Shown piece by piece: positions 38,610 to 47,519 of a stretch of 64,000 nucleotides of DNA. The stretch lies in the NCBI GenBank assembly GCA_963693085.1, contig OY856413.1, positions 748,138,556 to 748,202,555 of the forward strand, in the 5' to 3' direction. Source of the stretch: Alisma plantago-aquatica. Lineage: Eukaryota > Streptophyta > Magnoliopsida > Alismatales > Alismataceae. The notes under the pieces were generated by a model, which was given only the letters and a program-made list of their open reading frames with translations, ran no database searches and was not told the origin of the DNA. Every line of letters begins with the position of its first letter. Positions within the stretch are counted from its first letter, which is position 1. Made by a program: the position numbers and the translations under genes.

Positions 38610-38780
38610 TGAATCTTCGTAGTAGGATAGGATCATATGTAAACCTCATGAATGTAATCCTACTTAGTAGTAGGATAGAATATTATATAAACCTCGTGAA
38701 TGTAATCCTACTTAGTAGTAGGATATACTTAGTAGTAGGATAGGATATTATGTAAAACTCATGAATGTAATTCTACTTGT
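38610..38780 (+). repeat. Tandem repeat in the intergenic DNA after the transposase
   Basis: A unit of roughly 50 bp with AGTAGTAGGATAGGAT and TCATGAATGTAATCCTACTT occurs about three times between the transposase stop and the PMD gene. It may include the transposase 3' untranslated region. Confidence 0.65.
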
Positions 38781-38927
38781 ATTGCTCGTATGAGGAGGGC
38801 GGGATGAATAAAATTGCCTCCTGACTTCCCCTAATAGAGGGTGATGTATGAAATTTAACTTTGCTAATATTATTTATTTGAAATTTATGCTCACTAAAGG
38901 TCTCCATTATTTGACTATTTTCTAGGA

Positions 38928-41149
38928 ATGGTGAAGGATGATGAGACTTTGCGGATCACATGTCATTCCATTGAGGTTGGTAGGTGGGAGTTGAAAGATG
39001 TAGATGTTTTGGGTTATGTACGCACAGCTGGATTTGCATCTGTCATGAAATTGTCTAGAGTCATTTTTGATTCTGCCTTGGTCACAGCACTTGTTCATAG
39101 ATGGCATTCAAACACAAACTCATTCCATTTTCCTCTAGGAGAGTTAACCATAACTTTACAAGATGTCGCAGTGTTGCTAGGTTTAAAGGTTAATGGTGAT
39201 GTTGTTGTAGCGCACTATCCTATAGGGCCAAATGATGACCAATATAGTTCTTGGACGGCCCTTTGTGATGATATTCTGGGGTCACATCTAGATGGACTTG
39301 ATCAAGGTTCTGTTCATCTGAGTTGGTTGCGTTCCACATTTTCAAATATGAATTTGGAAAATGCAGATGACATGGTCAAGCGTCGGTACACCCGTGCATA
39401 CTTGTTATACCTAATTGGTTGCTTCCTCTTGCCAGACGGTACTGGAAATGAAGTCCATCTTCGCTACCTTCCACTTCTAGTTAATTTTGAGCAATGTGGG
39501 ATGTACTCATGGGGGAGTGTAGTTTTAGCTACTCTATACCGTCAGTTGCATAGATGTCGTCCTGGTTCTAAGAAGAAGCGTATCTCAGGGTGTGTCCACC
39601 TATTACAGTTGTGGTCTTGGGAAAGATTGTATATTGGTAGACCAGGCAGAGTGATCATAGATCAAGATCATGAGTGGCCACAAGATGCTCCATTAGGATA
39701 CAGGTTTGTCGCTACCATCTATATGTTGAATACATTCTATTAAAAGTTTTCATCTCCTAATCATCTTTTCAAACATGATAATAGATGGAACCATCTCATG
39801 GAGCATGTACGTGTTCCAAAAGGGACTGTAAGATTCTACCTTAATGAGTTTGATACATAGGAGTCTAGTCAAGTGAGTATTTATATATTATCTAAAAGTT
39901 AACTTTTACCATTTAATGAAACTTGTTTGGTAACGATAACTTATAATGCAGTTAATGTGGACACCATATAGTGAAGAATTGTTGGCAACTTTGCCAGACA
40001 TATGTCGTGAAGGTAGAGAAATTTGGATGGCTTGTGTTCCTATGATATCATTCACAGTAATGGAATGGCATGTTCCTGATAGAGTACTAAAACAGTTTGG
40101 TGCTCGTATCCAACCTCAACCCCAACCTTTTCCAGAATACCAAAGAATTGATGGTAGAGGTCGAAGCACAACTGATTGGTTGAACCAATACAGTACAGAA
40201 CTGAACATATGGAATGATAGGCAAACTCATGTAGTTCATCTTCCTGACCCCTCAGCTGTGCCACAAGTACCTAATTGGTACAATCCTAAGTATCACATAC
40301 AACGACCAGCTGAGCCGCAAAATGTTTACTATCCTCGAGGTTACGTGGAGCGAGAATATGTAAGTAATGAGTATCCATTAAGATGAATAAATATACATCT
40401 TTGTATATGAAATATGATAAAGTAAACTATGTTATTTGCAGGTCCAGAGTCAAATGGATATCAGGGAATCATTGCAAACATTAACACATCAGACACCTGT
40501 TGAGGATTGGATGAGAGCACGTGACAAAATATATAATATTCAGAGTGCATGGTTTCAACAAATGCCAAGTCACTTGCAACCCAATTTGAGTTTCTCATAT
40601 CCTGTGACAGCTTCAGTTAGTGCTTCTCCTATTCCATCTTCCATAGAAGCACAACACTCCACATCAGTAGGACACTCCATACCAACGGGTCACTCAGCCT
40701 CACAAAGACAATCCACACCAGCTGGACACTCCACATCACTAGGACAGTCCACAATAGCAGGACACTCCACATCACTAGTACAGTCCACAATAGCGGGACA
40801 CTCTAGGGAATTTTCACCTTACTCAATCCCTAAAATGTTTTATTCTTATCCTTCATCATCATCTGACCATTTTGGGGTTCCTTCCAGCTTATCTTAGACC
40901 CAACCAACTTTTAGCCAATACCAAAATGTAGCTTTTTCTTCATTTTCGGGGTCAACTAGTTCTTCATTTTTAGGATCACCTCCAATGTTTACAACTATGC
41001 CATCCACTCATCCACTAACACCACCACTTCCTCCAAGTAGGTCTACACGTGCAGGTCAGCAGTCACAGTTGAGTCCAATTGAGGCTTCTCCAGACCCAGG
41101 GCATTCTTCGGGACCACGAACTCGAGGCAGAGGAAGTAAGAGACGTTAG
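38928..41149 (+). pseudogene. Plant mobile domain (PMD, aminotransferase-like) gene of the MULE, three stops
   Basis: Three exons join in phase: 38928-39872 (donor GTGAGT), 39952-40359 (acceptor AATGCAG, donor GTAAGT) and 40442-41149 (acceptor TTTGCAG). Together they make 686 codons. A TTTTCTAG acceptor directly before the first ATG suggests a 5' leader exon. Exon 1 has PMD landmarks: VHRWHSNTNSFHFPLGELTITLQDVAVLLGL, then RRYTRAYLLYLIGCFLLPD and HLLQLWSWERLYIGRPGR. Exon 2 continues with MWTPYSEELLATLPDIC and MEWHVPDRVLKQFG. Exon 3 is Ser/Thr/Pro/Gln-rich with GHSTSLGQSTIA repeats and ends RGRGSKRR. In-frame stops occur at 39741-39743, 39858-39860 and 40895-40897. PMDs occur in MAIN/MAIL1 host proteins and in transposons; their role in transposition is unknown. 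Confidence 0.85.
40655..40805 (+). repeat. In-frame Ser/Thr-rich repeat in the PMD C terminus
   Basis: An 18 or 36 bp unit encoding GHSTSLGQSTIA-like blocks is repeated in frame about five times. Copies near 40730-40800 are almost identical, so this is probably a recent slippage expansion of a disordered tail. Confidence 0.7.
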
Positions 41150-41540
41150 GTATACATATTTTTTCCTAACTCTTTACTTAGAGAAGAACTATATGTAGTT
41201 AAATAATTATTTTTATTTTGATGCCAGGGTTGATGCTATTAGATGCCAGGGTTGATGCTATCAGATGCCAATGTAGAAGAATTTGTTCTTCTTTCTAGTA
41301 GCAGACTGATTTTGTTAAATGCAGAGCCCAACTTCTTTGTTAAATGCAGAGCCCAACTTCTTCTTTATGTATTGTGTGTTCTGTTATACTTAGTATAACT
41401 CTTTTATTTGCGTGAGAATTATCTAATCTTTGTATATTTGCCTGAGAATCATCTAATCTTTGTACCAATTTTATAGTATTTTACTTGTGGTTTGTGCTTT
41501 TGTACCAATTCTATAGTATTTAACTTGTGGTTTGTTTAAA
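41150..41540 (+). other. 3' untranslated / inner right part of the MULE
   Basis: Short direct repeats (GATGCCAGGGTTGATGCTAT twice near 41220-41265, TTTGTTAAATGCAGAGCCCAAC twice near 41315-41360, and a TTTGTACCAATT pair) fill this stretch. No coding was recognised. Confidence 0.5.
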
Positions 41541-41691
41541 ACGCCATACTTTTATGTTTGTTGTGCTAAAACGCCAAAGTTGTGGAGCTTTTGGTCTAAA
41601 ACGCCAACTTTTGGTCTAAAACGCCAAAGATGTGGCGCTTTTGGTCTAGCCTTCGATGGAAAAGATGGAAAACGCCAACACTTTTGGCGCC

Positions 41692-41960
41692 AATAGCTGA
41701 ACACGCCACGTTTCTGGCGCTTTCCAATCCACGTGCACTGAATACGCCTATTTTTTGGCGCTTTCAAGGAAAACGTCAGTCCATTTGGCGCTTTTACATG
41801 AACACGCCAGTTCAGTTGGCGCTTTCTATCCCGGATTCACAAAAACGCCAAAATGTTGGCGCTTTTCCATGGAAAGTGGGCTATTTCAGGAAATAAGATC
41901 GCTTTGCTGTTATTTCGGTAGATATTTTTATTAAAGCATGCTATTTTGGTTTTTTATCCC
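41692..41960 (-). repeat. Right TIR of the MULE
   Basis: This 269 bp TIR is the inverted counterpart of 33427-33725. Further modules (AACGCC...GGCGC) continue inward to about 41545 without a match on the left, so the right end has a longer module array. Confidence 0.9.
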
Positions 41961-41961
41961 A

Positions 41962-41970
41962 AATATTGGG
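41962..41970 (+). repeat. Right 9 bp target-site duplication candidate (AATATTGGG)
   Basis: It is an exact match to 33421-33429, directly outside the right TIR. Confidence 0.7.
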
Positions 41971-42333
41971 ATAGTCCAATCAGCTGTCTTGTCAAATGGC
42001 TGTAAGGCTTATCGAACATATAAGGAATCTGTTTTAGTGGCTAGACTAAAAGCACGTGTTGCTAATTCTATAATATATTGTGTTGGAGGTACCTTGTCCA
42101 AGAGGCCTGAGTTTGGGTTCTATACGCCAAGTTCAGCACTGAAGCGAAATGAAATTCGAGGACTATCCAGTGCCAATGCCGCACCATCCAAACGACATGA
42201 TTCCGGGTACAATGCTTTGGCATATTCCTCTGCGCAGCGGCACCACGAACCAACGCGTGTGGTAACTACAGGGCGCCATGGGATTGATCCTGGACGAGGA
42301 ATTAGCAAGGAGCATATGTGCTGGTTGTCACCA

Positions 42334-42341
42334 GGATATTC
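42334..42341 (+). promoter_or_regulatory. P1BS-type site (GGATATTC) upstream of the phosphatase gene
   Basis: It matches GNATATNC, the imperfect palindrome bound by PHR1-type MYB factors in phosphate starvation. It lies 138 bp upstream of the TATA box and 279 bp upstream of the ATG. Arabidopsis PS2 and PECP1, the family this gene resembles, are strongly phosphate-starvation induced. A single 8 bp degenerate site can occur by chance. Confidence 0.55.
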
Positions 42342-42471
42342 CCACCATCTATCCTTCCCGCCCCATCTCGAATTGGAATCCCGTTGAGGCGTACGTTGAT
42401 TGACAACGCACTCGGGAGGAAAAAGATGCGGTTGGTAGCTTTGCGGTTGCATGGCGTTCACTAGGTTGTCC

Positions 42472-42479
42472 TATAAATA
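42472..42479 (+). promoter_or_regulatory. TATA box (TATAAATA) of the phosphatase gene
   Basis: A canonical plant TATA box lies 141 bp upstream of the chosen ATG, which predicts a start site near 42503-42510 and a leader of about 105 bp. It lies downstream of the in-frame ATG at 42451, which is therefore not used. Confidence 0.8.
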
Positions 42480-42612
42480 CACGTCGCACTTTGAGGAAGA
42501 TTGTCGCATCACATCCACTGATCTCTTCTGTCTTCGTTCAGATTTTATATCTGCTGCTATCATCTCCTTACTCATCGTCGGCAAGCCAAAGAAAGAACAA
42601 GGCGTACCTACG

Positions 42613-43506
42613 ATGGGGTCGCTCAGAAGCACGTCAGGCGTCGTGGTGGTGTTTGACTTCGACAAGACCATCATCGACTGCGACAGCGACAACTGGGTCG
42701 TCGACAGCCTCGGCGTCACCGACGAGTTCGAAACTCTCCTGCTCACCATGCCCTGGAACACTGCGATTGACAAGATGATGTGCGAGCTCCATTCGAGGGG
42801 CAAATCCATCTCTGACATCGCCGACTGCCTCCGCAGGGTTCCCTTGGACCTGAACGTGGTCGCTGCCATCAAGGCGGCGTTCGCCCTGGGCTGCGACTTG
42901 AGGGTCGTCAGCGACGCCAACCTCTTCTTCATCACCACCATCCTGGAGCACCATGGCCTGCTCAGCTACTTCACGGAGATCAACACCAATCCCGCCCACG
43001 TCGAAGCAGACGGCAGGCTCAGGATCGCGCCGTACCACGACTTCCACCGGATTTCCCATGGCTGCCCACTCTGCCCGCCCAACATGTGCAAGGGCAAGAT
43101 CATCGAGCGCATACAGGAGGAGGTCGGACCCGAGGCCAGGTTCGTGTATCTTGGTGACGGCAAGGGGGACTTCTGCCCGATGTTGAAGCTTTCTGCCAGA
43201 GACTTTGCCATGCCCCGAAAAGAGTATCCTGTCTGGGAACTTATCCAGACAAGCGGTGGCGGCAAAGACCAGGAGCTGATTGTTAAGGCGGAAGTTCACG
43301 AGTGGAGTTCCTGGACTGAACAGTTCGAGACCCTCCTCGTTCTCGTCCAAAAGGCCTCCTCCAAACGTCCCGAATTTTCCGATCGCCATACTTCCGGTGG
43401 ACTCATTCCCGTCGATTGCAACCCCTACGCGGTGCCAGCCGTCAACCCGCTTGCCGCATCGCTCTCCCATGAGGGGCTTCCTAAGCCTTTACGCGTCCAC
43501 CAGTAA
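42613..43506 (+). CDS. HAD-superfamily phosphatase, plant PS2/PECP1 (PHOSPHO1-like) family
   Basis: A 297 residue, intron-free, strongly GC-rich frame. Start: ATG 42613 (MGSLRSTSG), the first in-frame ATG after the TATA box at 42472. HAD motifs: I, VVVFDFDKT with Asp15 and Asp17, plus DCDSDNWVVD; II, LRVVSDAN (Ser100); III, a Lys in the CKGK segment (160-162); IV, YLGDGKGDFCP with Asp182 and Asp186. The CPLCPPNMC cluster (151-159) is typical of the family. Relatives are Mg-dependent cytosolic phosphatases acting on pyrophosphate, phosphocholine and phosphoethanolamine, used to recycle phosphate and lipid head groups during phosphate starvation. All catalytic residues are present. The gene lies 652 bp downstream of a Mutator-like element and is the only intact host gene in the window. 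The exact substrate cannot be read from sequence. Confidence 0.93.
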   Translation: MGSLRSTSGVVVVFDFDKTIIDCDSDNWVVDSLGVTDEFETLLLTMPWNTAIDKMMCELHSRGKSISDIADCLRRVPLDLNVVAAIKAAFALGCDLRVVSDANLFFITTILEHHGLLSYFTEINTNPAHVEADGRLRIAPYHDFHRISHGCPLCPPNMCKGKIIERIQEEVGPEARFVYLGDGKGDFCPMLKLSARDFAMPRKEYPVWELIQTSGGGKDQELIVKAEVHEWSSWTEQFETLLVLVQKASSKRPEFSDRHTSGGLIPVDCNPYAVPAVNPLAASLSHEGLPKPLRVHQ

Positions 43507-43877
43507 TTTCCCGTTACTTCTTGCTGATGTAGACATACAGGCGGAGTCATCGTACCGTAGTACTCTGCCCACAGCGTTATAAGTTGTGCCTCGTATAACC
43601 CAAAATGAAGTCTGAATTGTTCTGTTTGGCGGCGTTACGTTATAAACTTGCCATACAATTTGCACTCAACTTTTGACTAGATTTACAAGGCCTTCACTAT
43701 CCTGGACTAGTCGGTACAATTATACTTTTTGCATGTCGGTACAATTTTTATGGAAATGATTCCCTCAAGCGCTAGTAGTGCAAGCGCATCATCACGTGTC
43801 GTGAAGATGGTTTGGTGGGTGGAAGGTTGAATTGGAGTGATGACGTGTCATATTTTAATTGGATGGGCCGGTAGGGG
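43507..43877 (+). other. 3' flank of the phosphatase gene
   Basis: This is the presumed 3' untranslated region and downstream DNA. No canonical AATAAA signal stands out; an AATTGTTCTGTTTGG stretch near 43613 follows the stop by about 100 bp. No second gene is seen. Confidence 0.4.
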
Positions 43878-44900
43878 TTGTGTAATATGTAAATAAATAT
43901 GTTTTACTTATATCTTTTGAACCATAATAAATTTTTTAATGAAACAAAGATCATTAGATTCGTTATTAAAAATGCAATCTAACAAACCTAATATTGACAT
44001 ATTTTTTAGATAAAAAAATAAAAAATAATATAAATACATTATTTTGGATGTCAACGAACTATTTTAGACGTCAAATAATCATATTTGGGTGTCATTAGCC
44101 ATTTATGGGTGTCATTAGCTATTTGTGGGCGTCTTTATAATTTTAGATGTCAGTGAACCATTTTAGGCGTCAAATAATCATATTTGAGTGTCATTAGCCA
44201 TTTATGGGTGTCATTAGCCATTTATGAGCGTCGTTGTAATTTTAGTTGTCAGTGAAATAGTTTAGGCGTCAAACAACTATATTTGGGTGTCATTAGCCAT
44301 TTATGGGTGTCAATAGTCATTTGTGGGCGTCGTTATAATTTTGGGTGTCAGTGAATTATTTTAGGCGTCAAATAATCATATTTCATTGTCATTAGCCATT
44401 TATGGGTGTCATTAGCCATTTGTGGGCGTCGTTATAATTTTAGGTGTCAGTGAACTATTTTAAGCTTCAAATAACCATATTTGGGTGTCATTAGTCATTT
44501 ATGGGTGTCATTGGCTATTTGTGGGCGTCGTTATAATTTTAGGTGTCAGTGAACTATTTTAGGTGTCAAATAACTATATTTAGGTGTCATTAGCTATTTA
44601 TGGGTGTCATTTGCTTATGTGGGCACCATCTTTATGCTTTTGGGTGTAAATATACTATTTTGGGCGTCAAGTAACCATTTTTGGGTGTTAATAACCATTT
44701 ATGGGTATGGGCACCGTAGTTGGTTGTCAATTAACCTATATATATCATTTTTTTATTTTTTTTGTATCTAAAAAATATGTCAATATTAGGTTTGTTAGAT
44801 TGCATTTTTCGTAACGAAATCAACGGTTTTTGTTTCGTTAAAAAATTCATTACAGTTCAAAAGTTATAAGCGAAACAAAATTATTTAGCTATTGCAGAAT
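43878..44900. mobile_element. Fold-back element with inverted arms and internal minisatellite
   Basis: Arms of about 120 bp at 43891-44011 and 44764-44886 are inverted copies. They share AATGCAATCTAACAAACCTA and ATTGACATATTTTTTAGAT exactly, with good similarity outward through a CTTATA-CTTTTGAAC stretch. The interior is almost entirely a tandem array. There is no coding. A non-autonomous fold-back DNA transposon is the best fit. The outer edges are uncertain, and no target duplication was identified. Confidence 0.75.
44040..44740 (+). repeat. Minisatellite, ~98 bp period, GTGTCA/GCGTC-rich
   Basis: Six to seven units begin near GGCGTCGTTATAATTTTAGG, at about 44120, 44222, 44320, 44420, 44520 and 44620. 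Within each unit a roughly 21 bp submotif (GGGTGTCATTAGCCATTTAT) occurs twice. Every submotif carries GTGTCA or GCGTC. Confidence 0.85.
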
Positions 44901-45353
44901 TTCAAAAAATATACCCAATGACCATCCACCACGTGGTGGCTGTTTGGCTGCTGGTAGAGGCTGGTTTGGAGCGCGCTTGACGCTGCACGTAAGCAGTGTG
45001 AGCGTCTTCAAATCTTAGTCCAATTTTTATTGGGAAAGGAGTTGGTCGAGTTATAGATAAGTTAGAGTCTCAGACCGACTTATTTATGAGTCATCATCAA
45101 GTTAAGTTAGTCGGTGTTTGTTTGTCGGATCAGCTTGCGATAGTTAGGACCGACATGCCCACGAGTTAGGGAACTTGTTAGTTAGCTGAGTTGACTTGTT
45201 GACTAGGTCACAAGTCAGTGACATTAGACGACAGTTGACTTATCACAAAGATAGTTCGACGTGTGGTACATGAGAGATGATATATGGATTAGAAGTCAAC
45301 TAATTAGTCAAAAGTCGGTGCACCTGTCCGAGAAGTTGACCTATGTAACATCT
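44901..45353. other. Unassigned DNA left of the TRIM-like element
   Basis: It contains a CACCACGTGGTG palindrome near 44929 and many GTCGGT/GTTGACTT short motifs, without a clear array or gene. Confidence 0.35.
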
Positions 45354-45631
45354 CGAGCTTTAAGGCATCAGATAAAAATAATCTTGAAAAGAATGATTAT
45401 ATTACACAAATTTCCATGATGCATCTTTTCTACATATAACCCATCAATAGTTACTCTATAGGTAAGCATGTTCAATCGAAACTAGTACTAGGATGGGTGG
45501 TGTAGGATTTTCTAACAGAGTTGTGTACCAGTGAGGGCAAATCGCACAACCAAGACTAATGGTGGTCTATGAGGCCACTCATCATTCTTGAAACTCTAGT
45601 CGAGTCTTAGGAAGTAGAGATGCATGTTACA
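45354..45631 (+). repeat. 5' LTR of the TRIM-like element
   Basis: A 278 bp direct repeat beginning TGTAACATCTCGAGC and ending GCATGTTACA. Middle blocks shared with the partner include CATCAATAGTT and CATCATTCTTGAAACTCTA-like sequence. Confidence 0.72.
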
Positions 45632-45896
45632 CATGATATAAAAGTTAGTTGCCCTTCAGTAGTTGGGGCCCACATGAAAATGTGGGAATATAGTCTTGAC
45701 ACATACAGTCTAGGCATGAGGAAAGGATTATCTGTCAAGTCAAGATGGGTCCAATTTTGCATGGTAGCCGAGAATAGGAGTTGGGTGGGAATCAACCATT
45801 TTGAGTCTATATTGAAATGAAGAAAGATAATGAGGATCATTTAGTTCAGCCTTGATGAGGACATGAAGAGTGTAAGTGAGAGAGATTGTAACATCT

Positions 45897-46172
45897 CAAG
45901 ATTGGAGACCTCAGACAAAAATGTATCCTACAGGAATGGTTGAACTATCCATACCACCAATGTATACCTCCTTGTTGGGTGATCTATCAATAGTTGTGAT
46001 ATAGTTAAGCATGCCTAGTCTGAAGTGTTATTGGGATGGATAACTTGGTGGGAAATTTACCCCGAACTTTGTGTAAGTGAGCACAAAGTATAGAGTCAAG
46101 GTTAATTAGTGTATATGACTTAGTTTATCATCCTTGAACTCTACAAGAGGCTTAAACGGTCTGGGCATTACA
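45897..46172 (+). repeat. 3' LTR of the TRIM-like element
   Basis: A 276 bp direct repeat beginning TGTAACATCTCAAGA and ending GGTCTGGGCATTACA. A TCTGGGC-type end is common in plant LTRs. Confidence 0.72.
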
Positions 46173-46553
46173 ACCAACGTTTGGATAGGTGGACTACTTA
46201 TGAAGGTCTTGGAATGGTCATAAAATAAAAATTAAATAAAGGTAGAACAACCTTCTTCCAAATACGTCAACATATCGATATATGTACCTAAAGTCCTTAG
46301 CACGTCAAGTTATCATCCTATATGTGTCAAGTCATCATCCAGTCCATGAAAATCAAAGTAGATACTAGCATGGTGATTTCAAGGGTTTTGAGGAAAAGTC
46401 TAGCTTTGGATCCTACTGTGAATATTCTTGTTGTACCATACTAATAATCACAACAAAAAATGATGTAGGTCAGTAGTTGGGAATGCAAATCTTGACTAAT
46501 TTTCTTGATCATGAAGGATTATCTTTGATTAGAATTATATTTTATCCTTTACC
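46173..46553. other. Unassigned DNA between the TRIM-like and copia elements
   Basis: It holds a short direct repeat (GTCAAGTTATCATCC / GTCAAGTCATCATCC, near 46306 and 46328). No gene was recognised. Confidence 0.35.
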
Positions 46554-46708
46554 AATTATTATATTTGATATGGTTGTATTCATTCTTTTCTTGATCTTGC
46601 ACTCATACTTAAGTGGGGCTCCTATAACCCACTTAAGTGGCCTCACTCCAATATATAGGAGGCTATATACTCTCACTTCTAACTATTGAATAGACACTTA
46701 TTTCTACA
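46554..46708 (+). repeat. 5' LTR of the copia element
   Basis: About 155 bp. It shares with the right LTR TATATTTGA-ATGG, a pair of inverted ACTTAAGTGGG / CCCACTTAAGTGG sites, a TATATAGGAGGC box and the end TACA. The left boundary is approximate. Confidence 0.75.
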
Positions 46709-46723
46709 GGTATCAGAATCAGG
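46709..46723 (+). other. Primer-binding site of the copia element
   Basis: GGTATCAGAATCAGG, directly after the LTR end TTCTACA, matches the initiator tRNA-Met complement TGGTATCAGAGC closely. Confidence 0.8.
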
Positions 46724-47519
46724 TTGTAATCATACCATTTCATCTCCTTTCTTTTACTTCTCCCTCTCCCACTCAGGGGTCATTGTCCCTCCATGTCACC
46801 CAACAATCCACCACCACCCAAAACCCACCACCACCACCATCCCACCCCACTCTCTCACCCCACTTCCTTCCACCCTCCCATCCACCTGTCGCCCCACCCC
46901 GATAGCGGCATGATGCAGCACGACTGCTTGCCTATCGTAGACACTTCCAGCAAGCGATGGCCTTCGAGAAACTCAGTGCCATTTTGAGCCACCATAGGCC
47001 ATTGTCATCTTTTGTCGGATAATGTGGAAGTATATCTTATTTCTTCTCTATCTCCTCATCTATGTTCTAGGTCCATAAAGTTGATATATACATATCAAAA
47101 GAGCATATTCAAAAGACTCTATGTTGAATTATAAAGCACTTAAAAGAATGAGAAACTTGACTTTTATTCTTCTTCCTCTCCATGTGGTTATCTTTATCTA
47201 CATTGATTGAACGCTTGTCTTAAAAATTAGGGATTTTATATTAATCTATCCTATTGATTGAGTTTTTAATTTCTATTCTAATAGTGTCAATATTCATTTT
47301 TATATCAAGTTTCATTCTGATAGTACTGCTTTCTTCTTACCGAGTTCCATTCCGATAGCGCTACTCATTTCTCTATTGATTTTCTATTCTGGTAGTATTT
47401 TTGTTCAGTTCTTTGCATCACACTATATTCTGGTACCTTTACTTTCTGTTTGTATATGCTACATTCTAGTACTTTGTTGTTTCTATTTATACTATGTCAT
47501 TATATCTGATATGTCACTC

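Larger units (their letters stand above)
33430..41961 (+). mobile_element. Mutator-like element (MULE) with transposase and plant mobile domain genes
   Basis: This 8.5 kb element has long matching TIRs (33427-33725 and 41692-41960), a 9 bp direct repeat at its edges, a MULE transposase gene (36213-38603) and a PMD gene (38928-41149) on the same strand. An apparent 5' leader with introns precedes the transposase: a possible donor at 34071, a small exon at 35260-35302 flanked by TTTTGTAG and GTAAGT, and an acceptor TTCAG at 36208. TIR similarity is high and the genes have only a few stops, so the insertion looks younger than most others in the window. Transposase plus PMD cargo is known from plant transposons; the family is not named here. 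Confidence 0.9.
45354..46172 (+). mobile_element. TRIM-like miniature LTR retrotransposon
   Basis: Two direct repeats of about 277 bp (45354-45631 and 45897-46172) both begin TGTAACATCTC and end TTACA. They are separated by only 265 bp of non-coding DNA. Right after the first repeat, TGATATAAAAG (45634-45644) matches the initiator-Met primer-binding site TGGTATCAGAG at 8 of 11 positions, and all but one difference is G to A. A purine run (GTGAGAGAGAT) precedes the second repeat. The flanks are ACCTA (45349-45353) and ACCAA (46173-46177), a 4 of 5 match for a target duplication. The two LTRs have diverged considerably. Confidence 0.78.

Noticed and set aside
41938..42387. A 149 codon open frame crossing the MULE end and the phosphatase promoter.
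   Set aside because: It begins inside the TIR and has no recognisable motif. The related copy at 30026 is closed by stops in the same reading.
42451..42612. In-frame ATG at 42451 giving a 351 residue phosphatase.
   Set aside because: It lies upstream of the TATA box at 42472, and the extra 54 residues do not resemble the family. ATG 42613 is preferred.
42471..43470. Long open frames antisense to the phosphatase gene (for example 42634-43470 on the minus strand).
   Set aside because: They are shadows caused by high GC at third codon positions of the real gene.
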